From: Bacteroidales bacterium H10
GTDB taxonomy: Bacteria > Bacteroidota > Bacteroidia > Bacteroidales > Muribaculaceae
Length of the DNA: 6,814 nt
Direction: 5' to 3'
NCBI GenBank assembly: GCA_001701295.1
Contig: DAAV01000168.1
Span: 2,889 to 9,702, forward strand
Shown: piece after piece, positions 1-5,744 of the stretch
Position numbering within the stretch: the first letter of the stretch is position 1
Layout of the letters: each line of letters opens with the position of its first letter
Translations under genes and position numbers: made by a program
Notes under the pieces: model-generated
Seen by the model: the letters and a program-made list of their open reading frames with translations, nothing else
Databases searched by the model: none
Told to the model about the DNA's origin: nothing

Positions 1-55
1 TCACACTCATTATAATCCAGTTTAATTTGTCATTTTTCCGTTGCGACTGACCGGT

Positions 56-1423
56 TTATTCGAACAGGGAGCGGAACATGTCGGTGACTTTCCCAACTTC
101 TATTATTTTTATTAAAAACTTGTCTTTGACTCCTTTCAGATTGCCTGTAGGGATATATATGGTCTCGAAACCGAGTTTCTCAGCTTCGGCCACCCGTTGC
201 TCCATACGCGTGACGGTGCGGATTTCTCCCGAAAGTCCCACTTCTCCCGCAAAAGCCGTGCGACGCGGGATGGTAAGATCAAAATTGGACGACATCACCG
301 CCGCGACAACGGCCAGATCTATGGCAGGGTCCACTACCTTGAGACCGCCGGGCATATTGAGGAATACATCTTTCTGTCCCAGCTTGAACCGCGCCCGTTT
401 CTCAAGTACGGCCAGCAACATGTTGAGCCGTCTCTGATCAAAACCGGTCACGGCGCGCTGCGGCGTGCCGTAAGCCGCCGACGATACCAGAGCCTGAACC
501 TCTACCATAAAGGGACGCGCGCCTTCGACAGTGATCCCGATGGCTATTCCGCTCATCTCCTCGTCGCGGTTGTCGGAGAGAAGCATCTCCGACGGATTCT
601 TCACCTCGCGCAGGCCCCGCTGCACCATCTCGTATATGCCGATTTCCGAAGTGGAACCGAATCGGTTCTTTATAGTTCTCAGAATGCGATAAAGATACTG
701 CCGGTCACCTTCAAACTGCAATACCGTATCGACTATATGCTCGAGAACCTTCGGGCCTGCGATCGCTCCGTCCTTGTTTATATGGCCGACAAGAATGACA
801 GGCACACCCGACTCCTTGGCGTATCTCAGAAGAGAGGCGGCACATTCCCGCACCTGCGACACACTGCCTGCCGCCGATTCTATATCGGCCGAGCAGATGG
901 TCTGTATAGAGTCCACCACAAGCAGTTCGGGCTTGACATTCCCGATATGGGTGAAAATAGCGTCGAGAGCGGTCTCACAGAGTATGAATGTGTTGTCAGC
1001 CACTTTTCCGAGCCTGTCGGCACGCAGTCTGAGCTGCGAGGCCGATTCCTCTCCCGAAACATAAAGTATCCGGCGATTGCGTATCGACAGAATGTTCTGA
1101 AGCAGCAAAGTCGATTTTCCTATACCCGGTTCTCCGCCTATCAGCGTGAGGCTGCCGGCCACGAGGCCTCCTCCGAGCACCCGGTTCAGTTCCTCGGAAG
1201 GCATATGGATGCGCTGCTCCGAGGTTACTTCTATCTCCGACAGGCGCACCGGAGCCGAATCCTTTACAAGACGGCCTTTGGCACCTTTTGTGCCGCGCGT
1301 CGGCACACGCTCCTCGACAAAAGTGTTCCATTCGCCACAAGAGGGGCATTTACCGAGCCATTGTGGAGAGTCATATCCGCAATTCGAACATAAATATGCA
1401 GTCTTTGTCTTAGGTGAAGCCAT
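56..1423 (-). CDS. radA: DNA repair protein RadA (Sms)
   Basis: RadA is a RecA-like ATPase that helps process recombination intermediates and drives branch migration during DNA repair; it acts in the cytoplasm on DNA. The 455-residue product has the usual family length and all its landmarks: an N-terminal zinc finger (C12-x2-C15 and C26-x2-C29), a Walker A motif at 97-105 (GEPGIGKST), a Walker B strand ending at D171, and the RadA-specific KNRFG motif at 252-256. A C-terminal Lon-protease-like domain covers about 290-455, including DPAIDLAVVAA near 365 and FAGEVGLSGEIR near 391-402. The ATG at 1423 begins just before the zinc finger, so it is very probably the real start. The gene is transcribed divergently from mdh, and a TAnnTTTG box lies about 40 bases upstream. 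No convincing terminator is visible in the 55 bases after the stop. Identity is near certain from motifs; the detailed role is family knowledge. Confidence 0.97.
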   Translation of the reverse strand: MASPKTKTAYLCSNCGYDSPQWLGKCPSCGEWNTFVEERVPTRGTKGAKGRLVKDSAPVRLSEIEVTSEQRIHMPSEELNRVLGGGLVAGSLTLIGGEPGIGKSTLLLQNILSIRNRRILYVSGEESASQLRLRADRLGKVADNTFILCETALDAIFTHIGNVKPELLVVDSIQTICSADIESAAGSVSQVRECAASLLRYAKESGVPVILVGHINKDGAIAGPKVLEHIVDTVLQFEGDRQYLYRILRTIKNRFGSTSEIGIYEMVQRGLREVKNPSEMLLSDNRDEEMSGIAIGITVEGARPFMVEVQALVSSAAYGTPQRAVTGFDQRRLNMLLAVLEKRARFKLGQKDVFLNMPGGLKVVDPAIDLAVVAAVMSSNFDLTIPRRTAFAGEVGLSGEIRTVTRMEQRVAEAEKLGFETIYIPTGNLKGVKDKFLIKIIEVGKVTDMFRSLFE

Positions 1424-1463
1424 CTCGGACAGGTCGTTTGAAAAAATTTTTAAATATCGTCTA

Positions 1464-1471
1464 CAAATTTA
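1464..1471 (-). promoter_or_regulatory. Candidate radA promoter (-7 box)
   Basis: Read on the minus strand this is TAAATTTG, an exact match to the Bacteroidetes -7 consensus TAnnTTTG. It would place transcription start near 1457, giving a leader of about 34 bases before the radA ATG. No clear TTTG -33 element is seen at the expected distance, so only the -7 box supports it. Confidence 0.5.
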
Positions 1472-1493
1472 CTAAATATTCTTGATTTTTCCT

Positions 1494-1501
1494 TATATTT
1501 G
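1494..1501 (+). promoter_or_regulatory. Candidate mdh promoter (-7 box)
   Basis: TATATTTG matches TAnnTTTG exactly. Transcription would begin near 1508, giving a leader of about 110 bases before the mdh ATG. The -33 element is poor: a TTTA at 1468-1471, 22 bases upstream, is the nearest candidate, and it lies within the radA -7 box. The two divergent promoters therefore seem to overlap. Confidence 0.5.
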
Positions 1502-1542
1502 CAATCGGAAAGAACCAAAAGCCTCCGTGCGCATTTATAACA

Positions 1543-1568
1543 CCGGAAGCCGGAAGGTTTTCTTCCGG
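1543..1568 (+). repeat. Leader hairpin with duplicated 5' arm
   Basis: In the mdh leader the 7-mer CCGGAAG occurs twice in direct tandem (1543-1549 and 1550-1556), followed by its reverse complement CTTCCGG at 1562-1568. The second copy and the complement form a 7-bp stem with a GTTTT loop, and the first copy could compete with a 12-base loop. No U-run follows, so it is not a plain terminator. It may stabilise the mRNA or affect translation, but the function is unknown. Confidence 0.5.
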
Positions 1569-1619
1569 AACCTGACAGAATATCACGAAAAAACATAACC
1601 CAATTTATTAAGAACAACT

Positions 1620-2633
1620 ATGAATTTCTTAACAGACGAGAAGCTCCTTATCGTAGGAGCAGCAGGAATGATCGGTTCCAACATGGCCCAGACAGCTATC
1701 ATGATGGGTCTTACCCCCAATATCTGTCTTTACGACCCCTATGCAAAGGGTCTTGAAGGCGTGGCTGAGGAACTTCTTCAGTGCGGTTTCGACGGTCTCA
1801 ACCTCACTTTCACAGATGATATCGAGACTGCTTTCACAGGCGCCAAATATATCGTTTCATCAGGCGGCGCACCCCGCAAGGCCGGCATGACCCGTGAGGA
1901 TCTTCTCGCAGGCAACTGCAAGATCGCCGAAGATTTCGGTAAGAATGTACGCAAATACTGCCCCGATGTGAAGCAGATCGTCGTAATCTTCAACCCTGCA
2001 GACATCACAGGTCTCGTGACACTCCTCTATTCAGGTGTGAAACCGGGCCGTGTGACCACATTGGCCGCTCTTGACAGCACACGTCTGCGCAACGAGCTTG
2101 CAAAATATTTCAAGATCAGCCCCGACAAGGTGGTCAACGCACGTACATACGGCGGACACGGCGAGCAGATGGCAGTATATGCATCTACAGTCACTGTAGA
2201 CGGCAAGCCTCTCACCGAGCTCATCGCTTCCGGCGCGCTTCCCGAGAAAGAGTGGGAAGAACTTAAGGTCCGCGTGATCCAGGGCGGAAAGAACATCATC
2301 GAGCTCCGTGGCCGCAGCTCATTCCAGAGCCCCGCTTACCTCTCAATTGAGATGATTGCAGCCGCAATGGGCGGTCCGGCATTCAAATGGCCTGCTGGCG
2401 TCTATGTAAACGACAAGAAGTTCCACAACATCATGATGGCTATGGAGACAACCATCACCGCTGACGGCGCTACATTCCGTCCCGTTGAAGGCACTCCCGA
2501 AGAAATGGCGGAACTCGAGCAGAGCTACAAGCACCTCTGCACACTCCGCGACGAGGTGATCTCTCTCGGCATCATGCCTCCGATCGAGAAGTGGGGCGAA
2601 TACAACCCCTATCTTCTTGAGAAGACTGTATAA
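1620..2633 (+). CDS. mdh: Malate dehydrogenase (NAD-dependent)
   Basis: This enzyme interconverts malate and oxaloacetate with NAD(H). In gut Bacteroidales it usually works in the reductive direction, in the branch from phosphoenolpyruvate to fumarate, succinate and propionate. The 337-residue protein is a standard LDH/MDH-fold enzyme. The nucleotide-binding GxxGxxG lies at G13-G16-G19, and D39 at the end of the second strand is suited to binding the NAD ribose. The substrate loop holds R86 and R92 (APRKAGMTREDLL). N125 lies in FNPADI. D152 and R155 lie in LDSTRLRNEL, and the catalytic histidine is H180 in YGGHGEQM. The arginine loop fits malate rather than lactate. The ATG at 1620 is right before the Rossmann strand; there is no Shine-Dalgarno motif, only an A-rich leader, as is normal for Bacteroidetes. 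It appears to be transcribed alone, since a strong hairpin follows the stop codon. Confidence 0.96.
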   Translation: MNFLTDEKLLIVGAAGMIGSNMAQTAIMMGLTPNICLYDPYAKGLEGVAEELLQCGFDGLNLTFTDDIETAFTGAKYIVSSGGAPRKAGMTREDLLAGNCKIAEDFGKNVRKYCPDVKQIVVIFNPADITGLVTLLYSGVKPGRVTTLAALDSTRLRNELAKYFKISPDKVVNARTYGGHGEQMAVYASTVTVDGKPLTELIASGALPEKEWEELKVRVIQGGKNIIELRGRSSFQSPAYLSIEMIAAAMGGPAFKWPAGVYVNDKKFHNIMMAMETTITADGATFRPVEGTPEEMAELEQSYKHLCTLRDEVISLGIMPPIEKWGEYNPYLLEKTV

Positions 2634-2655
2634 ACCGTCAATATCAAGACATAAG

Positions 2656-2688
2656 GAAATGGCCGCATGCCCGACATGCGGCCATTTC
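2656..2688 (+). terminator. Terminator hairpin after mdh
   Basis: A perfect 14-bp inverted repeat, 2656-2669 with 2675-2688, closes on the 5-base loop CCCGA, starting 22 bases after the mdh stop. The stem is GC-rich at its core. The following bases (TATTATATA) are AT-rich but lack a clean U-run, so termination may be partial, or the hairpin may also protect the mRNA 3' end. Confidence 0.75.
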
Positions 2689-2792
2689 TATTATATACAG
2701 CCGTGAACAATAAATAGAGTCACATTCCAACTTTTACAGTATATACGCGTTTAAACTGATGTAGACTTAGAAACTATTAAAAACACACCAGA

Positions 2793-3254
2793 ATGAAAAA
2801 GCTTATTTACCTTCTCATGCTGCTTCCGTTGGGTTTTCTCGGAGGCTGCGACGATGACGACGATCTTCCCGATGTCAATCTTTCAATCACATTCAACAAT
2901 GCTGTCGTAGACGGCTCCATAATATATGTGGTCAAGGAAACTCCGCTTGAGATCACAAGCATCACGGCTACAGGCAACGGATCGAAGGCCCTCGTGACAT
3001 CCGCCACATATTACTGGGACAATTTCCGCGTAGGATGGAGTCCGATCGCTCCGTTCAACGCCACATTCGGCCCGGCATACACCACCGAAGGAAATCATCT
3101 CCTCGGTATTTCCATGGAAATAGCCCAGGAAGGAAAATCACTCGGCTTCACAGCCGTTACCTATAATGTCAAGGCTGTCGCAAGCGAAGCCGATCTTCCT
3201 GACGGCACCACACCGGGAACTGTGACAGTAAACTACTCCGGCTCACCCGACTGA
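2793..3254 (+). CDS. Putative surface lipoprotein, function unknown
   Basis: The 153-residue product starts with a lipoprotein signal peptide: MKK, a hydrophobic core at about 4-16, and the lipobox L16-G17-G18-C19, so C19 should be lipidated. Residues 20-24 are all aspartate. An acidic run right after the lipidated cysteine resembles the Bacteroidetes lipoprotein export signal that sends lipoproteins to the outer face of the outer membrane. The remaining 130 or so residues alternate short polar and hydrophobic stretches rich in T, S, V and Y, which suggests one beta-sandwich domain. It has no cysteines after C19 and no catalytic motif that I can see. I do not recognise the family. Hairpins on both sides suggest its own transcription unit, but no exact TAnnTTTG box is found in 2691-2792. 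The ATG at 2793 is chosen because the signal peptide follows directly. Confidence 0.8.
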   Translation: MKKLIYLLMLLPLGFLGGCDDDDDLPDVNLSITFNNAVVDGSIIYVVKETPLEITSITATGNGSKALVTSATYYWDNFRVGWSPIAPFNATFGPAYTTEGNHLLGISMEIAQEGKSLGFTAVTYNVKAVASEADLPDGTTPGTVTVNYSGSPD

Positions 3255-3293
3255 CCTAAAACAGCGTTTAACAATGCATCAACTATAATCTCT

Positions 3294-3329
3294 AAAAATC
3301 CGTTTCAAACCAAATGAAACGGATTTTTT
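3294..3329 (+). terminator. Terminator after lipoprotein gene
   Basis: A perfect 14-bp stem pairs 3294-3307 with 3315-3328 around the loop AACCAAA, and a run of six T (3324-3329) ends it. This is a classic intrinsic terminator, 39 bases after the lipoprotein stop. The A-run on its left side would also give a U-run on the opposite strand, but no minus-strand gene needs it. Confidence 0.88.
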
Positions 3330-3330
3330 C

Positions 3331-3361
3331 TTGGTCAAGACGGAGGTTATTTGTAAATTTG
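3331..3361 (+). promoter_or_regulatory. Promoter of the M48 protease gene
   Basis: TTG at 3331-3333 and TAAATTTG at 3354-3361 are separated by 20 bases, matching the Bacteroidetes -33/-7 pattern. Transcription should begin near 3368, giving an A-rich leader of about 47 bases. It begins directly after the previous terminator, which supports an independent unit. Confidence 0.7.
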
Positions 3362-3414
3362 CAGTCCGAATTGCATTTCATACATAAAAATAAAAATAAA
3401 GCAGACATAATTTT

Positions 3415-4227
3415 ATGAAAAAAACAGCAATCAGACTTTTGACGTTTATCTGTGTGCTCATGGCCGCCACCCCCGTATCGGCCCAGTTCAATCTCAAGAA
3501 AGCGGCCAATGCTGTCTCCAAAGGCGTTCAGGCCGCCACTCTCACCGATGCCCAGATGGCAGCTTATGTCAAGGAATCGGTAGACTGGATGGACAGGAAC
3601 AATCCCGTTCTTCCGGAAGACAATCCCTACACCATACGGCTCCGCAAACTGACTGAAGGGCTCAAGGACGCCGATGGAATTCCTTTGAACTTCAAAGTGT
3701 ACCATGTGATCGATGTCAACGCATTCGCATGTCCCGACGGCAGTGTCCGCGTCTTTTCCTCACTCATGGACATCATGGACGACGACGAGCTCATGGGCGT
3801 GATCGGTCATGAGATAGGCCACGTCCTGAAACATCACAGCAAGAAAGCCTTCCGCACCGAACTCCTGACCGGAGCGCTTAAAGATGCCGTGGCTTCTACG
3901 GGAGGCGTGGCGGCAGCCCTCACCGATTCTCAGCTGGGAGCACTCGGAGAGTGTCTCATCAATGCCAAATATTCTCAGAAACAAGAGAAAGAAGCCGATG
4001 ACTGCGGATATGATTTCCTGAAAGCAAACGGCAGAAACCCCTGGGGTATCGCCATGTCGTTCGAAAAACTTATGACACTTGAGCAACAGAACGGTACCAA
4101 AGCAAGCGCTATCGACAAAATGTTCTCCTCTCACCCCGAGACAAAAGACCGCATCAAGCGGATGTCCGAGCGCGCCACAAAAGACGGTTTCGAACGCCCG
4201 GCTACGGCACAAACTACTGCCAAGTAA
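3415..4227 (+). CDS. Secreted M48 metalloprotease, LoiP/YcaL-like
   Basis: This is a zinc endopeptidase of family M48, the group that includes the E. coli envelope quality-control proteases LoiP (YggG), YcaL and BepA. A cleavable signal peptide covers residues 1-23 (VSA before Q24). The zinc motif HExxH is H132-E133-x2-H136 in GHEIGHVLKHH. The third ligand is E193 within EKEADD. H240-P241 (SSHPETKDRI) is the conserved C-terminal SHP-type motif. NAFACPDGSVRV at about 102-113 and the LTDSQLGALGE region also follow LoiP as I remember it. At 270 residues it matches the short single-domain members and lacks the TPR tail of BepA. The E. coli relative is a lipoprotein, but here there is no lipobox cysteine, so a soluble periplasmic enzyme is expected. 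The substrate is unknown. It has its own promoter and terminator; the start is fixed by the signal peptide. Confidence 0.93.
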   Translation: MKKTAIRLLTFICVLMAATPVSAQFNLKKAANAVSKGVQAATLTDAQMAAYVKESVDWMDRNNPVLPEDNPYTIRLRKLTEGLKDADGIPLNFKVYHVIDVNAFACPDGSVRVFSSLMDIMDDDELMGVIGHEIGHVLKHHSKKAFRTELLTGALKDAVASTGGVAAALTDSQLGALGECLINAKYSQKQEKEADDCGYDFLKANGRNPWGIAMSFEKLMTLEQQNGTKASAIDKMFSSHPETKDRIKRMSERATKDGFERPATAQTTAK

Positions 4228-4247
4228 TCACGACAATACAACAATAT

Positions 4248-4293
4248 AAAACAGACAGTGTTGAAACCGCTCGGTTTCAGCACTGTCTGTTTT
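4248..4293. terminator. Bidirectional terminator hairpin
   Basis: A 21-bp stem with one G-T wobble (4261/4280) pairs 4248-4268 with 4273-4293 around a GCTC loop. It ends in five T (4290-4294) on the plus strand and begins with four A (4248-4251) that become U on the minus strand. It lies between the convergent M48 and DUF4491 genes, 20 bases after one stop and 24 after the other, and can serve both. Confidence 0.88.
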
Positions 4294-4317
4294 TAATAAG
4301 CCACATGCCGGAAACGG

Positions 4318-4647
4318 TCAGCTCCGTTCGGGATCTGATTTTGTCTTGCGTTTGGGGTTGGCCGGGAACCAGCCTTTGCGCACACGTTCCACCTGTTCTG
4401 TCACTTCATGTATGCTCCAGAAACAGCTGAACGCCGTGACTCCAAGCAACGCGGAACCCATCGTGGAATTGACAATCAATGCGAATACAAGAAAAACAAG
4501 TCCTGCCGCAAGAAACGCCCATTTTATCTTTTCTCCGAAATAATACTCCCCCTTTATGACAAAAGGATGAAATATACCTATGATAAGAAACGTGCAAAGT
4601 CCTATCACGAGACCTTCATAATTGAAATGCGAAAGTAATTCTGCCAT
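4318..4647 (-). CDS. DUF4491 family small membrane protein
   Basis: The 109-residue protein has about three hydrophobic segments: roughly 12-31, 43-60 and 63-78. A positively charged C-terminal tail follows, ending in a run of basic and charged residues. GLxIGLCTFLIIGIFHPFVIKGEYYFG near the start, the FSCFWSIHEVTEQ segment and the RVRKGWFPANPKRK segment match the DUF4491 family of Bacteroidetes, as I recall it. No function is known for the family and no catalytic residues stand out. An inner-membrane location is expected. The start at 4647 is the only ATG before the first membrane segment. It converges on the M48 gene, sharing a terminator, and diverges from the SPFH gene. A TAnnTTTG box lies about 48 bases upstream. 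Family assignment is by memory of the motif, not by a search. Confidence 0.88.
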   Translation of the reverse strand: MAELLSHFNYEGLVIGLCTFLIIGIFHPFVIKGEYYFGEKIKWAFLAAGLVFLVFALIVNSTMGSALLGVTAFSCFWSIHEVTEQVERVRKGWFPANPKRKTKSDPERS

Positions 4648-4678
4648 TGGAATAGTGTGACAAATAAGAGTATGTTTG
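4647..4678 (+). promoter_or_regulatory. Candidate distal promoter toward the SPFH gene
   Basis: TTG at 4647-4649, 21 bases of spacer, and TATGTTTG at 4671-4678 match the Bacteroidetes pattern. Transcription would start near 4685, about 124 bases before the SPFH ATG. The -33 element touches the DUF4491 start codon. It faces the DUF4491 promoter at 4695-4702. Confidence 0.4.
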
Positions 4679-4694
4679 TAGGGTTAACTAAACA

Positions 4695-4702
4695 CAAAAT
4701 TA
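4695..4702 (-). promoter_or_regulatory. Candidate DUF4491 promoter (-7 box)
   Basis: Read on the minus strand this is TAATTTTG, matching TAnnTTTG. The transcript would start near 4688, with a leader of about 40 bases before the ATG at 4647. No clear -33 TTTG is seen. Confidence 0.4.
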
Positions 4703-4776
4703 ATAAAAAACATAGTATTTCATACTCCTTTATCTCAATTTTGTCTTTTTTCAATCAGATATTCCTCGTAATTTAC

Positions 4777-4784
4777 TATCTTTG
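4777..4784 (+). promoter_or_regulatory. Candidate proximal SPFH promoter (-7 box)
   Basis: TATCTTTG matches TAnnTTTG exactly. Transcription would begin near 4791, leaving a leader of only about 18 bases before the ATG at 4809. The TTG at 4782 that could extend the reading frame lies inside this box, so it would not be in the mRNA; this decides the start. The -33 element is weak. Confidence 0.55.
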
Positions 4785-4808
4785 AGAAAACTTTTAAATT
4801 CAACAACT

Positions 4809-5744
4809 ATGGATAAAACCAACAACATCGACCGGGAATATGAATACAAGGGACTGTGCATAAACGGGTTCCTTATGATTTTCTTTACGTTCATCCTCAT
4901 TCCCGCGCTTATGGTACTCGCCATCATATCCGGAGGAGAGGACAATCCGGGAATTTCCGTAGGCCTCACATTGCCTCTCTTCATCATTTTCGTGCTTGGC
5001 TGCGTAGGATATTTCACACAGGAGCCTAACGTCGCACGGGTAATGATATTTTTCGGCAAATACAAAGGCACATGCAAAAAAGTGGGATACTATTGGGTCA
5101 ATCCGTTCATGAGCCGCAAAAAACTGTCCCTGCGTATCCGCAACATGGATATAGAGCCTATCAAAGTGAATGACAAGATAGGCAATCCGGTCCTTATCGG
5201 AATGGTGCTCGTCTGGAAGATAAAAGACACTTACAAGGTCGTATTCGATCTTGACTCGCAGAGTCTGGGAGCACAGGGCGGAATAAACAACGCGGCCTTG
5301 TCCAACTTCGTACGCATACAGAGCGACGCCGCCCTCCGCGAGGTGACAGGGCACTACGCCTATGACAACACCGACGCCAATAATGACGATGAACTGACTC
5401 TGCGCGATTCGGGCAGCCAGATCAGCGAAATGCTCGAGCGCAAGATCAACGAACGTCTTGCCATGGCCGGTATAGAGGTAGTGGAGGCTCGCATCAACTA
5501 TCTTGCCTACGCGCCGGAGATCGCTGCCGTGATGTTGCGGCGCCAGCAGGCGTCGGCCATCATAACGGCCCGGGAGAAAATCGTGGAAGGTGCCGTATCG
5601 ATGGTTGAAATGGCACTGCGCACACTTGATGAAAAACATGTCGTCACCCTTTCCAACGAACAGAAGGCTTCTATGGTCGGCAACCTTCTTGCCGTGCTTT
5701 GTGCCGACGAGCCCCTTACTCCGACTCTCAACGCGAACGTCTAA
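4809..5744 (+). CDS. SPFH/Band-7 domain membrane protein
   Basis: SPFH (stomatin/prohibitin/flotillin/HflK-C) proteins form oligomeric membrane scaffolds that organise other membrane proteins or proteases; the partner here is unknown. The 311-residue protein has two hydrophobic segments (about 17-40 and 51-68) forming an N-terminal hairpin. The SPFH domain runs from about 70 to 240, opening with QEPNVARVMIFFGKY and reaching NPF at 98-100. An acidic, Asn/Asp-rich insert lies at about 186-200. The helix at about 203-260 (EMLERKINERLAMAGIEV, then YAPEIAAVMLRRQQA) is the typical region linking the domain to the oligomerising C-terminus. I chose the ATG at 4809 over an upstream in-frame TTG at 4782 because that TTG lies in a promoter box. 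As I recall, Bacteroides relatives are often followed by a small Arc-like DNA-binding protein; here the gene instead overlaps the opposing channel gene by 4 bases. Confidence 0.9.
   Translation: MDKTNNIDREYEYKGLCINGFLMIFFTFILIPALMVLAIISGGEDNPGISVGLTLPLFIIFVLGCVGYFTQEPNVARVMIFFGKYKGTCKKVGYYWVNPFMSRKKLSLRIRNMDIEPIKVNDKIGNPVLIGMVLVWKIKDTYKVVFDLDSQSLGAQGGINNAALSNFVRIQSDAALREVTGHYAYDNTDANNDDELTLRDSGSQISEMLERKINERLAMAGIEVVEARINYLAYAPEIAAVMLRRQQASAIITAREKIVEGAVSMVEMALRTLDEKHVVTLSNEQKASMVGNLLAVLCADEPLTPTLNANV

Noticed and set aside
1..10. An ATG on the minus strand at 8-10 that might start a gene downstream of radA
   Set aside because: Only three codons are visible before the window edge, too few to support a gene.
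20..30. TAATTTG-like box on the plus strand at the left edge
   Set aside because: It lacks one spacer base of the consensus and no plus-strand gene follows it.
197..1393. A 398-codon plus-strand reading frame antisense to radA
   Set aside because: It lies wholly inside radA, whose frame has all family motifs; the plus-strand translation is rich in Arg/His and has no recognisable domain. It is a shadow of the codon bias.
2691..2792. A promoter for the lipoprotein gene
   Set aside because: Only poor matches to TAnnTTTG (two mismatches, for example near 2762) were found, so none is annotated although one probably exists.
4782..4808. TTG start extending the SPFH protein by nine residues
   Set aside because: The TTG is part of the TATCTTTG promoter box, and the ATG at 4809 has a normal A-rich context.
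4800..5639. A 279-codon minus-strand reading frame antisense to the SPFH gene
   Set aside because: The composition is shadow-like (His, Tyr and Val rich without a domain), and the plus-strand frame is a clear SPFH protein.
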